Source: Arcobacter sp. CECT 8983 (lineage in GTDB: Bacteria > Campylobacterota > Campylobacteria > Campylobacterales > Arcobacteraceae). Taken from it: a DNA stretch of 64,000 nucleotides. Under the pieces are notes generated by a model. That model was not told where the DNA came from. It searched no databases and was given only the letters and a program-made list of their open reading frames with translations. The stretch covers positions 124,001 through 188,000 of the forward strand of contig NZ_PDKF01000002.1 in assembly GCF_004118855.1 (NCBI RefSeq). The letters are read 5' to 3'. The position numbers and the translations under genes were made by a program. This document shows positions 1 to 8,915 of this stretch, in pieces (the stretch's first letter is position 1; each line of letters opens with the position of its first letter).

Positions 1-66
1 GCTTTAGCAGTGATTTTAAGATTTATATTAACAAAAACTAGTAATAGATTATTTAATAAAGGTTAA
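1..66 (+). CDS. 3' end of an amino acid ABC transporter permease (partial)
   Basis: An open frame enters from the left edge and gives 21 residues ending in RLFNKG before TAA at 64-66. The next permease starts 2 bases later, so the two are surely co-transcribed. Polar amino acid importers of the HisMQ type usually carry two paired permeases followed by an ATPase, and this tail (hydrophobic stretch, then KTSNRLF) fits the end of the first permease. Too short for independent identification; the call rests mostly on context. Confidence 0.6.
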   Translation, partial: ALAVILRFILTKTSNRLFNKG

Positions 67-68
67 AA

Positions 69-719
69 ATGGAACAGTTTACTACATTAGATATATTTCA
101 AAACTTGTTATTAGCTGCAAGATGGACAGTATTGTTATCATTGATAGCTTTTATTGGTGGAGGAATAGTAGCTGGAATACTTTTAGTATTTAGAATGACT
201 AATAATAAAGTATTGACAGCTTTAATAAATATTTATGTGGAGGTTTTCCAAGGAACACCTCTTCTAATGCAACTTTTTCTTGCTTTTTTTGGTTTATCTT
301 TAATAGGGATAGATATAGGAGCATGGGCAGCAGCAAGTTTAGCTTTAACGCTATTTACTAGTGCTTTTCTTTGTGAAATATGGAGAGGTTGTCTTGATTC
401 AGTTGACAAAGGACAATGGGAAGCTTGTAAAACAATGGGATTAAATTATTATCAAGCAATGTTTCATGTAATAATTCCCCAATCAGTTAGATTAGCAACA
501 GCACCAACTGTAGGTTTTTCAGTCCAAGTTGTAAAAGGAACAGCATTAGCTTCAATTATTGGGTTCGTTGAACTAACAAAAGCTGGAACAATGTTAAACA
601 ATGCAACATTTGAACCATTTAAAGTGTTTACAATGGTTGCTATTTTGTATTTTGTAATTTGTTTTCCACTTACAAAATATAGTAAATATTTAGAAAGGAA
701 ATTAAATGTCGCTAGTTAG
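69..719 (+). CDS. Amino acid ABC transporter permease, HisM/GlnP family
   Basis: 216 residues, the usual length for HisMQ-type inner-membrane permeases of polar amino acid importers. Several hydrophobic segments are visible (about 20-40, 60-75, 85-100, 155-175, 190-205). The EAA loop that docks on the ATPase is seen as WEACKTMGLNYYQAMFHVIIPQ around residue 117, and EVFQGTPLLMQ near 58 is typical of the family. It starts 2 bases after the previous permease and overlaps the downstream ATPase gene by 14 bases, so it lies in one operon. The transported amino acid cannot be told from the permease; glutamate/aspartate or glutamine types are plausible. Confidence 0.93.
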   Translation: MEQFTTLDIFQNLLLAARWTVLLSLIAFIGGGIVAGILLVFRMTNNKVLTALINIYVEVFQGTPLLMQLFLAFFGLSLIGIDIGAWAAASLALTLFTSAFLCEIWRGCLDSVDKGQWEACKTMGLNYYQAMFHVIIPQSVRLATAPTVGFSVQVVKGTALASIIGFVELTKAGTMLNNATFEPFKVFTMVAILYFVICFPLTKYSKYLERKLNVAS

Positions 720-1434
720 TTTAGAAGGTGTGCATAAATATTATGGGGAAAAACATATTCTAAAAGGGATTGATTTAGAAGTTAAAGCAGGAGAGGTTCT
801 TTCTATAATAGGAAGATCAGGCTCAGGAAAGAGTACACTTCTTAGATGTATCAATGGTTTAGAAGAACACCAAGAAGGAAATATTGTCGTTGGTAATCTA
901 GAAGTTACAACTGATGATTTACAACTTCAAAAAATAAGTAAAGTGTGCGGTATGATATTTCAAAGTTTTAATTTATATCCACATAAAACAACTGGAGAAA
1001 ATGTAATGTTATCTCCTTTGTTAATTCTTGGTATGAATAAAAAAGAGGCAAAAGAATTAGCTATGAAATGCCTAAAAAAAGTTGGTATGGAGCAATTCTT
1101 TGACCAGTATCCAGAAAGTTTATCAGGTGGACAAAAACAAAGGGTTGCAATAGCAAGGTCTTTAGCTATGTCTCCAAAAGTATTATTATGTGACGAGATA
1201 ACATCAGCTCTTGATCCAGAATTAGTTGGTGAAGTTTTAAAGGTACTTGAAGAACTTGCAAGTGAAGGAATAACATTAATTTTAGTTACACATGAAATGA
1301 ACTTTGCAAGGGATATAGGAGATAGAGTTATCTTTATGCATGATGGCTTAATTTGGGAAACTGGGAAAAGTGAAGAGGTCTTTGCAAATCCACAAACAAA
1401 AGAGTTACAAGGTTTTCTTTCATCTGTACTATAA
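706..1434 (+). CDS. Amino acid ABC transporter ATP-binding protein, GlnQ/HisP family
   Basis: 242 residues, one ABC ATPase domain that energises the preceding permeases on the cytoplasmic side. Walker A GRSGSGKST near 37-45, Q-loop FQSFNLYPHKT, signature LSGGQKQR, Walker B VLLCDE, and switch histidine in LVTHEMNFA are all intact. The usual DEPTSALD reads DEITSALD, an Ile replacing Pro. The ATG lies inside the end of the permease gene and the reading frames overlap by 14 bases, suggesting translational coupling. The stop codon sits inside a terminator-like hairpin (1431-1458), so this is the last gene of the operon. Confidence 0.95.
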   Translation: MSLVSLEGVHKYYGEKHILKGIDLEVKAGEVLSIIGRSGSGKSTLLRCINGLEEHQEGNIVVGNLEVTTDDLQLQKISKVCGMIFQSFNLYPHKTTGENVMLSPLLILGMNKKEAKELAMKCLKKVGMEQFFDQYPESLSGGQKQRVAIARSLAMSPKVLLCDEITSALDPELVGEVLKVLEELASEGITLILVTHEMNFARDIGDRVIFMHDGLIWETGKSEEVFANPQTKELQGFLSSVL

Positions 1435-1458
1435 AATAGTCAATTCTGACTGTTTTAT
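1431..1458. terminator. Bidirectional terminator-like hairpin
   Basis: A 12-base inverted repeat (ATAAAATAGTCA at 1431-1442, TGACTGTTTTAT at 1447-1458) with one G-T pair and the loop ATTC. It begins at the stop of the amino acid ABC operon and faces the end of the minus-strand MFS gene, so it can serve both convergent genes. The T tract is short. Confidence 0.65.
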
Positions 1459-1477
1459 AGGGAAGTAAACCTAATTT

Positions 1478-2641
1478 TTACTTTGCTTTATTATGTAATC
1501 TTTGAAAACTTAAAAGAGTAATTAAAAGTAAAAGTAGAAAAATGCAGAAATATGTAACTCCATCATATTTATAATATTCCCATAAGATTGAGGGTAAAAA
1601 AGTTCCTAAACATCCACCTAGATAGAAAAAGGTTTGATGAACAATGGCTATTTTTTCTTTTTCATTTGGAATTAGTTCAAAAATATAACTAGGGCTTGCA
1701 GATTGTGCACTAAACATACCCATAGTAACAAAAGCAATTCCTATAATAACACTAGTAACTGAATTTGTTAATGTAAAAAGTATTCCTAAAATTAAAAGAA
1801 AAATTCCTACATATATAATCTTTAAGTGACCAAAAATACCTGAAATCCTTCCTGCTAAGGGGCTTACAAATATACCTAATATTAATACTAAAAATATATT
1901 TCCTACTTGATGGCTATTTAGATTAAAGGGTTCTTGAGCTAAATGATATGTTACAAAAGTAGAAATAGCCATAAAAGAAAAGAATACTACAGTTGGAACT
2001 AAAAGAGCTGTTAATATTTTTATATTTGAAATATATTTTAATAACTCTTTTGTAGTAATTCCTTTTTTTTCGTGATGGATTTTCTGTGTTTTAGGGAAAG
2101 TAAATATTATAACAATAAAAGCAATAGCTAATAAAATAGCAAAAACAAGAAACGCTTTTTGCCATGAATAAAGAAATGTTAGCCAACCAACTAATAATCT
2201 TCCTATTACAGCTCCAAAACTTGTTCCTGCCATATATATTCCTATTCCCATAGACCTATGCTTTTCAGAATAAATCTCTTGAATATATGAAAGTATAATT
2301 GCCGTAATTCCTGGTAAGAATACTCCTTGTAAAAATCTGCTAAAAAGTAAAGCATAAAAATTTGTAGCTAATGCGGAAATTAAAACAGAGATAAAAAGAA
2401 AAAAAGTACAAACAACCATAATATTTTTCTTTTCAAAACGATTGATTATTGGAATATAAAAAGGAGTGGCTATCATTAAGACAAAGAGCATGCCAGATAG
2501 TAAAAGGTTTGTTTGTAAAATACTAATATTAAATTCTTGTTTTATTACAGGTAAAATTGCCTGTGGAGTATAGATTGTTGAAAATATTATGGATACTACA
2601 AAAAAAACTGTAAATGAGATTTTAAGTGATGAACTTTGCAT
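1478..2641 (-). CDS. MFS transporter, YnfM/arabinose-efflux-like
   Basis: 387 residues with about 12 hydrophobic segments, the standard size of a drug:H+ antiporter-type MFS protein. The sequence FSRFLQGVFLPG in the fourth helix region and YMAGTSFGAVIGRLLVG in the fifth (motif C-like GxxxGxxxG) match exporters of the YnfM group. The first ATG is preceded by AAGGAAC at a good distance. It is a single-gene unit, convergent with the amino acid ABC operon and divergent from the TrpX-like importer. The substrate cannot be inferred. Confidence 0.85.
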   Translation of the reverse strand: MQSSSLKISFTVFFVVSIIFSTIYTPQAILPVIKQEFNISILQTNLLLSGMLFVLMIATPFYIPIINRFEKKNIMVVCTFFLFISVLISALATNFYALLFSRFLQGVFLPGITAIILSYIQEIYSEKHRSMGIGIYMAGTSFGAVIGRLLVGWLTFLYSWQKAFLVFAILLAIAFIVIIFTFPKTQKIHHEKKGITTKELLKYISNIKILTALLVPTVVFFSFMAISTFVTYHLAQEPFNLNSHQVGNIFLVLILGIFVSPLAGRISGIFGHLKIIYVGIFLLILGILFTLTNSVTSVIIGIAFVTMGMFSAQSASPSYIFELIPNEKEKIAIVHQTFFYLGGCLGTFLPSILWEYYKYDGVTYFCIFLLLLLITLLSFQRLHNKAK

Positions 2642-2788
2642 TCAAGTTCCTTACTTTTTAAAGTTTACAAGAGCGTATTTTAGTCAGTAAGCATTAAATA
2701 AAAATTAACTTGCATTTTTATAATCGATTTGTATAGATTACATACAGCTTTATTTTTTCATCTAAGTAACCATTTAGTTGTAAAGATA

Positions 2789-2794
2789 TACAAT
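2789..2794 (+). promoter_or_regulatory. Candidate -10 element for the TrpXYZ-like importer
   Basis: TACAAT lies about 58 bases upstream of the binding-protein start in the 210-base divergent spacer, in AT-rich sequence and without a clear -35, as is common in Campylobacterota. Placement is by eye only. Confidence 0.3.
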
Positions 2795-2851
2795 ATTTAA
2801 AAAATTTTTTTAAGTTTAAAATAAACAAGAAATCATTCTAAGGAATTCATT

Positions 2852-3811
2852 ATGAAATTAAGTTCAATTCTTAAAAGTGCTCTTATGTCAACACTTTTAG
2901 TATCTTCTGCTTTACAAGCTAAACCTGTATATGTTGCAACAACTGCAATTGTAGAACATCCAGCATTAGATGCTGTAAGAGATGGAGTTAAACAAGCATT
3001 AATTGACAATGGTTATAGTGGTGATAAACTTAAGTTTACTTATGAAAGTGCTCAAGGAAAACCAGATATTGCTTCACAAATTGCAAGAAAAATGGTAGGT
3101 GAAGAGCCTGATATCATTGTTGCTATTGCAACACCATCAGCTCAAGCAGCAGTTACTGCTACTAAATCAATTCCAGTTGTATTTTCAGCTGTAACAGATC
3201 CTTTAGCTGCAAAACTTGTTCCACATTTAGAAAAACCAAGTGGAAATGTTACAGGTCTGTCTGATATGGCAAATCTTAAAGAGCATTTAGAGTTAATAAA
3301 AGAGTTTATCCCTAATCTGAAAGCTGTAGGAATTCCATACAATCCAGGTGAAGCTAACTCTGTATCAATGTTAGCTTCGATGAAAAAAGAAGCTTCTAAA
3401 ATGGGAATTGAAATTGTTGAAGCAGCAGCTCCAAAATCTTCTGATGTAATGATTGCAGCTAAACAATTAGTTGGTAAAGTAGATGCTATTTATTGTTCAA
3501 CTGATAATACTATTATCTCAGCTGTTGAATCTGTTGTAAAAGTTGGTATTGATGCTCAAGTTCCAGTTTTTGCTAGTGATACAAGTACAGTTGAAAGAGG
3601 AGCAGTTGCAGCTGTTGGTTATAACTACTTCGATATGGGCAAACAAACTGGTGATATTGTTGTAAGAATTTTAAAGGGTGAAAAACCAGGAAATATTGAT
3701 GTAAAAATGGCAAAAGGAACAGACCTATATATTAATTTAAAAATGGCTAAAAAAATGGGTGTTAAAGTTCCAGAATCAGTACTTGAAAAAGCTACTAAAA
3801 CTATTAAATAA
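2852..3811 (+). CDS. ABC transporter substrate-binding protein, PF04392 (TrpX-like)
   Basis: 319 residues with a cleavable signal peptide (about 23 residues, ending LQA|KP), so periplasmic. The mature part reads as a two-lobed type I binding protein: VEHPALDAVRDGVKQAL, IVAIATPSAQAAV, SIPVVFSAVTDP, GNVTGLSD, and the second-lobe start AVGIPYNPGE. These are hallmarks of the ABC_sub_bind family, some members of which bind tryptophan/tyrosine in streptococci. Followed by permease and ATPase genes. Start chosen at the ATG with AAGGA 8 bases upstream. Ligand unknown; aromatic amino acids are only a family-level guess. Confidence 0.88.
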   Translation: MKLSSILKSALMSTLLVSSALQAKPVYVATTAIVEHPALDAVRDGVKQALIDNGYSGDKLKFTYESAQGKPDIASQIARKMVGEEPDIIVAIATPSAQAAVTATKSIPVVFSAVTDPLAAKLVPHLEKPSGNVTGLSDMANLKEHLELIKEFIPNLKAVGIPYNPGEANSVSMLASMKKEASKMGIEIVEAAAPKSSDVMIAAKQLVGKVDAIYCSTDNTIISAVESVVKVGIDAQVPVFASDTSTVERGAVAAVGYNYFDMGKQTGDIVVRILKGEKPGNIDVKMAKGTDLYINLKMAKKMGVKVPESVLEKATKTIK

Positions 3812-3827
3812 TTAAAAAGTTGTTAAT

Positions 3828-4730
3828 TTGTCACTTTATGCTTTTTTAGGAACACTTGAAATAGGGTTCATTTATGGTTTAGTTGCAATGGGAGTCTATC
3901 TTACTTTCCGTATTTTAGATTTTCCAGATTTAACTGTTGATGGAAGTTTTACATTAGGAGCAGCTGCAACTGCTGCTCTAATAGTCTCTGGAGTAAACCC
4001 TTATTTAGCAACTTTATTAGGTACACTTGCAGCTGCTTGTGCTGGTATTGTTACAGCTTGGTTAAATTTACGTTTTAATATTCTTCATCTGTTAGCAAGT
4101 ATTCTTACAATGACTGCTTTATACACAATAAATCTTCGTGTGATGGGAAAACCAAACCTTTCTTTAATAATGGAGCCTACTATGTTAACTCCCTTTGAAG
4201 ATTTAGGAATACCAGCTATGTATCTAAAAGTTATATTTGTAGCTGTTTGTGCAATTATTGGTGGTTTATTATTGGCGTGGTTCTTATATACTCAATATGG
4301 TTTAGCAATGAGAGCAGTTGGTTCTAATAAAAGAATGGCACAAGCAAATGGTATTGTAGTAAAAGAAAAAGTTTATGTAGGACTTGCTTTATCAAATGGT
4401 TTAGTAGGACTAGGAGGAGCTTTATTTGCACAAACAAGTGGTTTTGCAGATTCAACAATGGGAATTGGAACTATTGTTGTAGGACTTGCTGCTGTTATTA
4501 TAGGTGAATCTTTATTTGGAACAAAATCAATGTTGGTTGTTGTATTAAGTTGTATTCTAGGTTCTATTTTTTATAGAATTGCTGTATCTATGGCACTTAA
4601 TGCAGACTTTTTAGGTTTCCAAGCATCTGATTTAAATCTAATTACAGCTGTACTTGTTACCTTATCATTAATATTCCCAAAATTAAGAAGTGAATATAAA
4701 TCAAAAAAAGCAAAAAGGAAAAAAGTATGA
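3828..4730 (+). CDS. ABC transporter permease, TrpY-like (BPD_transp_2)
   Basis: 300 residues with about 8-9 hydrophobic segments. The N-terminal IGFIYGLVAMGVYLTFRILDFPDLTVDGSF is diagnostic of the permease partner of PF04392 binding proteins, related to the LivH/RbsC fold. The frame opens with TTG at 3828, directly before the conserved SLYAFLGTLE start; no ATG fits and the ribosome site is weak, so translation may depend on the upstream gene. The 3' end overlaps the ATPase start as ATGA. Confidence 0.9.
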   Translation: MSLYAFLGTLEIGFIYGLVAMGVYLTFRILDFPDLTVDGSFTLGAAATAALIVSGVNPYLATLLGTLAAACAGIVTAWLNLRFNILHLLASILTMTALYTINLRVMGKPNLSLIMEPTMLTPFEDLGIPAMYLKVIFVAVCAIIGGLLLAWFLYTQYGLAMRAVGSNKRMAQANGIVVKEKVYVGLALSNGLVGLGGALFAQTSGFADSTMGIGTIVVGLAAVIIGESLFGTKSMLVVVLSCILGSIFYRIAVSMALNADFLGFQASDLNLITAVLVTLSLIFPKLRSEYKSKKAKRKKV

Positions 4731-5530
4731 TTGCTTGTAAAGATTTACATGTTACTTTTAATCATGGTTTAGCAACTGAAAAGTTAGCTTTAAGAGGCGT
4801 TGATTTAACTATACCTGCTGGTGAGTTTGTAACTGTTATTGGCTCAAATGGTGCAGGAAAATCAACCTTACTTAATACTATTGCAGGTGATATTGAAGCA
4901 ACACATGGACAGATATTTTTTAATGATAGAGATGTTACAGCCTTACCAGCATCAGGTCGAACAAAAGATATTGCAAGAGTATTTCAAGATCCGCTTGCTG
5001 GAACTTGTGGGGATTTAACAGTTGAAGAGAATATGTGTCTAGCTTATGGTAGAGGCAAAAAAGGTACTTTATCTTTAGCATTAAATAGCAAACTTAGAAA
5101 ACTTTTTAAAGAGCAGTTAAGTAGGCTTAATCTAGGACTTGAAGATAGATTAACTTCTCAAATGGGTCTTTTATCTGGAGGTCAGCGACAATCAGTTAGT
5201 CTTTTAATGTCTGCTTTACAACCAAGTAGTATTTTACTTTTAGACGAACATACAGCAGCTTTAGATCCAAAAACAGCTGCACTTATTATGGATATTACTT
5301 CACAAATTATTGAAGAAAAATCATTAACAGTAATGATGGTAACTCACTCTATGAGACAAGCTTTAGACCATGGATCTAGGACTATTATGTTACATGAAGG
5401 TAAAATTATCTTTGATTTAACAGGTAAAGAAAGATCTGGTTATGAAGTGAAAGATCTACTTAATTTATTTGCCCTTGCAAGACAAGATGGCGAAGAATTA
5501 GATGATGATAAATTATTATTAGACAGTTAA
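4727..5530 (+). CDS. ABC transporter ATP-binding protein, TrpZ-like
   Basis: 267 residues, a single ABC ATPase domain for the importer above. Walker A GSNGAGKST near 39-47, Q-loop FQDPLAGT, signature LLSGGQRQS, Walker B ILLLDEHTAALDPKTA and switch histidine MMVTHSM are complete. The DEHTAALDP form of the D-loop region is typical of this subgroup. It overlaps the permease by 4 bases (ATGA) and ends at a hairpin terminator (5530-5551). The C-terminal tail is rich in acidic residues. Confidence 0.92.
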   Translation: MIACKDLHVTFNHGLATEKLALRGVDLTIPAGEFVTVIGSNGAGKSTLLNTIAGDIEATHGQIFFNDRDVTALPASGRTKDIARVFQDPLAGTCGDLTVEENMCLAYGRGKKGTLSLALNSKLRKLFKEQLSRLNLGLEDRLTSQMGLLSGGQRQSVSLLMSALQPSSILLLDEHTAALDPKTAALIMDITSQIIEEKSLTVMMVTHSMRQALDHGSRTIMLHEGKIIFDLTGKERSGYEVKDLLNLFALARQDGEELDDDKLLLDS

Positions 5531-5551
5531 ACATAGTTTTTTAACTATGTT
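5530..5551. terminator. Hairpin between convergent importer and ureD genes
   Basis: A perfect 9-base stem (AACATAGTT at 5530-5538, AACTATGTT at 5543-5551) with loop TTTT sits exactly in the 19-base gap between the stop of the TrpZ-like gene and the stop of ureD on the other strand. It probably stops transcription from both sides. Confidence 0.6.
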
Positions 5552-6299
5552 ACTGTTTCCCTAGATTAAACTCTTTTTTATCAATATTTTTTCTATATAT
5601 ATTCCAAAGTTCTTTTTGTCTGTTTTTTATATCAATCATTTTATTTGAAGAAATAGATCCTAAAATCATTTTTTTAGATTTTGAAAAAGTAAATGAATCA
5701 AATCCCTTTTTATGTAAAGTTTTTAAAAACTCTTCATTGTCTTTTGTTTTGATATATATTTTTAAATAGATATAGTTTTCACTTTCATGCCTTTTAATAT
5801 AATCTTTTAAATCTTTTCCTAATACTTCAAAGTTTTCGTAATATTCAAGCTTTTTATTACATAAAAATTTATTTCTAACTAACATAGAATCAAAATCAAA
5901 ATGCTCATAACTTCTCCCTTGAGTTAAGATATCAGAGTAAAAGAAAGTAGAATTTTCATCGGCATCTATTCTAAGTAGTTGTAAAAGTTTTGAGTCTTTA
6001 TATAAAATTAGTTCATCATTTAGAAATTCTAAATTTGAGTTTTCTAACTTGATATTTAGATAGTTTATTCCATACTCTTTTTTTGATGGATAAACTTTTG
6101 TTGCTGATTCAGTTGTAATAATTGAGTTTGAATCTTCAAGTTTAATATTTGTTTTAATTCTATCCTTTGGGAAGATTCCTTCCCCAATGCTTAGAAGCTT
6201 TATATAGTTTTCTTCTTCACTAAAATAGTAATATCTTGTTGGAAGTTGTAGTTTATTTAATGAAAATACTTCATCTTTAAAATTTATTGAGATACTCAT
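5550..6299 (-). CDS. ureD: Urease accessory protein UreD/UreH
   Basis: 249 residues. UreD helps load nickel into apo-urease together with UreF and UreG. Family marks visible here are ITTESATKVYPSK (the TT.xATK.Y core, about residues 58-70) and FFYSDILTQGRSYEHFDFD around 120-138, equivalent to the YSxIxxxGR region of Helicobacter UreH. The ATG abuts the urtE stop, so it is the last gene of the urea uptake operon. No urease structural gene (ureA/B/C) or ureE/F/G is in the window, and the next gene downstream runs in the opposite direction. UreD is poorly conserved, hence moderate confidence. Confidence 0.78.
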   Translation of the reverse strand: MSISINFKDEVFSLNKLQLPTRYYYFSEEENYIKLLSIGEGIFPKDRIKTNIKLEDSNSIITTESATKVYPSKKEYGINYLNIKLENSNLEFLNDELILYKDSKLLQLLRIDADENSTFFYSDILTQGRSYEHFDFDSMLVRNKFLCNKKLEYYENFEVLGKDLKDYIKRHESENYIYLKIYIKTKDNEEFLKTLHKKGFDSFTFSKSKKMILGSISSNKMIDIKNRQKELWNIYRKNIDKKEFNLGKQ

Positions 6300-6995
6300 T
6301 TATACTGATAAGTACTGTTCTACTATTTGATCATTTAGATCATCAATCTCACCTTTTGCAACAACATTTCCCCTATCAAGCAGATAGAAATCATCTCCGT
6401 GTCGTCTTGCAAATGGTAACTTTTGTTCAACTAATATAACAGTTATCTTCTCCTCTTTTGTAAGATAGTCTATTACTCCTCCAATTTGTTGTACGATATT
6501 TGGTTGAATACCTTCACTTGGCTCATCAAGGATTAGAAGTTTAGGTTCTAAACATAAAGCTCGCCCAATTGCTAATTGTTGTTGTTGACCACCAGAAAGG
6601 TCTCCACCTTTTCTTTTTAGCATATCTTTCAAAACTGGAAATAATTCATATATTTTATCAGGAACTTGCTTTAAGCCATTTCTATTACCTAAAAGCCCTA
6701 TTTCTAGATTTTCTTTAACTGTTAGTTGAGGAAATATTTCCCTTCCTTGTGGAACATAACCTATTCCAAGTCCTGCTCTTTTTTCACTACCAAGTTTACT
6801 TATGTCTTTGTCTTCAAAAACTATTTGACCATTTTTTATTGGAATTAATCCCATAATAGCTTTTGCTAAAGTTGTTTTACCAACTCCATTTCTTCCCATA
6901 AGACAAGTACATTTTGCTTTTTCAATCTCTAAGTTTAAATCCCAAAGAGTGTGACTTTGTCCATAAAATTGGTTTAAATTTTTAATGTTTATCAT
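6300..6995 (-). CDS. urtE: Urea ABC transporter ATP-binding subunit UrtE
   Basis: 231 residues, LivF-type ABC ATPase that powers the UrtBC channel. Walker A MGRNGVGKTTL near 33-43, signature LSGGQQQQLAIGRAL, Walker B LLILDEPSEGIQPNIV, and IGYVPQGREIFPQLTVKENL are intact and typical of UrtE. It is separated from urtD by 1 base and abuts ureD. The urtABCDE order, with a C-terminal ureD, identifies the transporter as urea-specific rather than a branched-chain amino acid system. Confidence 0.93.
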   Translation of the reverse strand: MINIKNLNQFYGQSHTLWDLNLEIEKAKCTCLMGRNGVGKTTLAKAIMGLIPIKNGQIVFEDKDISKLGSEKRAGLGIGYVPQGREIFPQLTVKENLEIGLLGNRNGLKQVPDKIYELFPVLKDMLKRKGGDLSGGQQQQLAIGRALCLEPKLLILDEPSEGIQPNIVQQIGGVIDYLTKEEKITVILVEQKLPFARRHGDDFYLLDRGNVVAKGEIDDLNDQIVEQYLSV

Positions 6996-6996
6996 T

Positions 6997-7785
6997 TTAC
7001 TCTCCTAGATATACTTTTCTTACTTTCTCATTATTTTGAACTTCTTTCATAGAACCTTCTGCTAAAACTGAACCTTCATGAAGTACAGTAACCTTTTTTG
7101 CAATACTTCTAATAAACTCCATATCATGTTCTACGACAACAACTGAGTGACTTTTTGAAAGTTCTGTTAATATTTGTGCAGTTTTTTCAACTTCCCCTGG
7201 AGTCATACCTGCAACTGGTTCATCTACAAGTAGAAGTTTAGGGCTTTGCATAAGAAGCATTCCTATTTCAAGCCACTGTTTTTGCCCATGTGAAAGAATT
7301 GAAGCACGATTTTGATAATGCTCTTTTAGTCCTATTAACCCCATAGTCTCTTCTATTTTATCTTTTTGTTCTCCACTCAAACTTGCAAATAATGTTTTAT
7401 AGAATCTTTTATCTTCTTTCATTGCAAGTTCAAGGTTTTCAAAAATTGTATGCCCTTCAAAAACTGTAGGCTTTTGGAATTTCCTTCCAATACCAATTTC
7501 GGCAATATTTGGTTCATCTAATTCTAAAAGATTAGCTGCTTTTCCAAAAATAACATCCCCTTTATCTGGCTTTGTTTTTCCTGTAATAACATCCATCATT
7601 GTTGATTTTCCTGCACCATTTGCTCCAATGATACATCTTAACTCTTCATATTCAATTGATAAAGATAAAGAGTTTAAAGCTTTAAATCCATCGAAGCTAA
7701 CAGTAACATCATCTAAATAAAGAATTCTGTCACCTTTTTTTAAATCTCCTACATTTTGTTCTTGATTGTGCTTAAGCAGTAACAT
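6997..7785 (-). CDS. urtD: Urea ABC transporter ATP-binding subunit UrtD
   Basis: 262 residues, LivG-type ABC ATPase. Walker A GANGAGKST, the UrtD-typical signature LSHGQKQWLEIGMLL (in place of LSGGQ), and Walker B LLLVDEPVAGMTPGE are visible. The short N-terminal extension (about 25 residues before the ABC domain) is common in this subunit. The start overlaps the end of urtC by 14 bases, so translation is likely coupled. Confidence 0.94.
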   Translation of the reverse strand: MLLLKHNQEQNVGDLKKGDRILYLDDVTVSFDGFKALNSLSLSIEYEELRCIIGANGAGKSTMMDVITGKTKPDKGDVIFGKAANLLELDEPNIAEIGIGRKFQKPTVFEGHTIFENLELAMKEDKRFYKTLFASLSGEQKDKIEETMGLIGLKEHYQNRASILSHGQKQWLEIGMLLMQSPKLLLVDEPVAGMTPGEVEKTAQILTELSKSHSVVVVEHDMEFIRSIAKKVTVLHEGSVLAEGSMKEVQNNEKVRKVYLGE

Positions 7786-8905
7786 TTGTAAGCTCCTCTT
7801 TTTCTTTTTTGAAGTTCATTTTTGAAATAAGTCCAACTACACCTTTTGGTAAGAATAATGTTACTACAACAAATAAACCACCTAAAGCGTATAACCAAAC
7901 TTCTGGAAGAGCAGATGTAAAATATGTACTTGCATAATTTACGATAAAGGCTCCAACTATGGCACCATATAAAGTTCCACGTCCTCCAATGGCAACCCAA
8001 ATAACTAACTCAATGGAAAAAAGTGGTGAAAATACATTTGGATTTATGATTCCAACTTGTGGTACATATAAAGCTCCTGCAACACCAGCCATAGCAGCAC
8101 TTACAATAAAAATAAAAAGTTTATATTGCTCAACTTTATATCCTATAAATCTAGTTCTACTCTCTGCGTCCCTGATTGCTATACAAACACGCCCTAATCT
8201 TGAGTTCATAATAAATCTTGCGATTAGATATCCTACAAAAAGAGCAAGAAAAGATACAATAAGTAAAGCAATTCTTGTACTATCTGCTTGTAAATCAAAT
8301 CCTAAAATATCTTTGAAATCTGTAAGTCCATTATTTCCACCAAATCCCATATCATTTCTATAAAATGCTAACATAAGGGCATAAGTCATAGCTTGGGTTA
8401 TAATTGATAAATAAACTCCTGTAACTCTAGATCTAAATGCTAAGTAACCAAATACAAAAGCAAGCACTCCAGGAACTAACATAATCATAATAAGTGTAAA
8501 AATAGGATTATCAAAACCATACCAAAACCAAGGTAATTCTTTTAGGTTCATAAATACCATAAAATCTGGTAAATCAGGGTTTCCATAAACTCCCCTATCC
8601 CCTATTTGCCTCATTAAGTACATCCCCATTGCATATCCACCAAGGGCAAAAAATGCTCCATGACCAAGACTTAAAATTCCTATATAACCCCATACTAAAT
8701 CAAGGGCAAGGGCAAGAAGAGCAAAAGCTAAATATTTACCAAGTAAGGTAACTGTATATGTAGAAACATAAAATACTGAATCTTGTGGTAAAACAAGGTT
8801 TGCAAAAGCAACATACATAACTACTAATGCAAGTATTCCTAATACTATTTTACCACCTTTGTCATTTTCTAAAATCTGTAAAAATATTGGTTTTCGTTTC
8901 ATCAT
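7772..8905 (-). CDS. urtC: Urea ABC transporter permease UrtC
   Basis: 377 residues with about 8-10 hydrophobic segments; LivM-type permease with ALDLVWGYIGILSLGHGAFFALGGYAMG and the C-terminal LFLPKGVVGL signature. The frame is open further upstream to 8992, but that would overlap urtB by 77 bases. The ATG at 8905 has a strong AAGGTGG site 6 bases before it and leaves a 10-base gap to urtB, so I place the start there (a second ATG follows immediately at 8902). Forms the channel with UrtB. Confidence 0.9.
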   Translation of the reverse strand: MMKRKPIFLQILENDKGGKIVLGILALVVMYVAFANLVLPQDSVFYVSTYTVTLLGKYLAFALLALALDLVWGYIGILSLGHGAFFALGGYAMGMYLMRQIGDRGVYGNPDLPDFMVFMNLKELPWFWYGFDNPIFTLIMIMLVPGVLAFVFGYLAFRSRVTGVYLSIITQAMTYALMLAFYRNDMGFGGNNGLTDFKDILGFDLQADSTRIALLIVSFLALFVGYLIARFIMNSRLGRVCIAIRDAESRTRFIGYKVEQYKLFIFIVSAAMAGVAGALYVPQVGIINPNVFSPLFSIELVIWVAIGGRGTLYGAIVGAFIVNYASTYFTSALPEVWLYALGGLFVVVTLFLPKGVVGLISKMNFKKEKEELTNVTA

Positions 8906-8915
8906 TTTTTCCACC

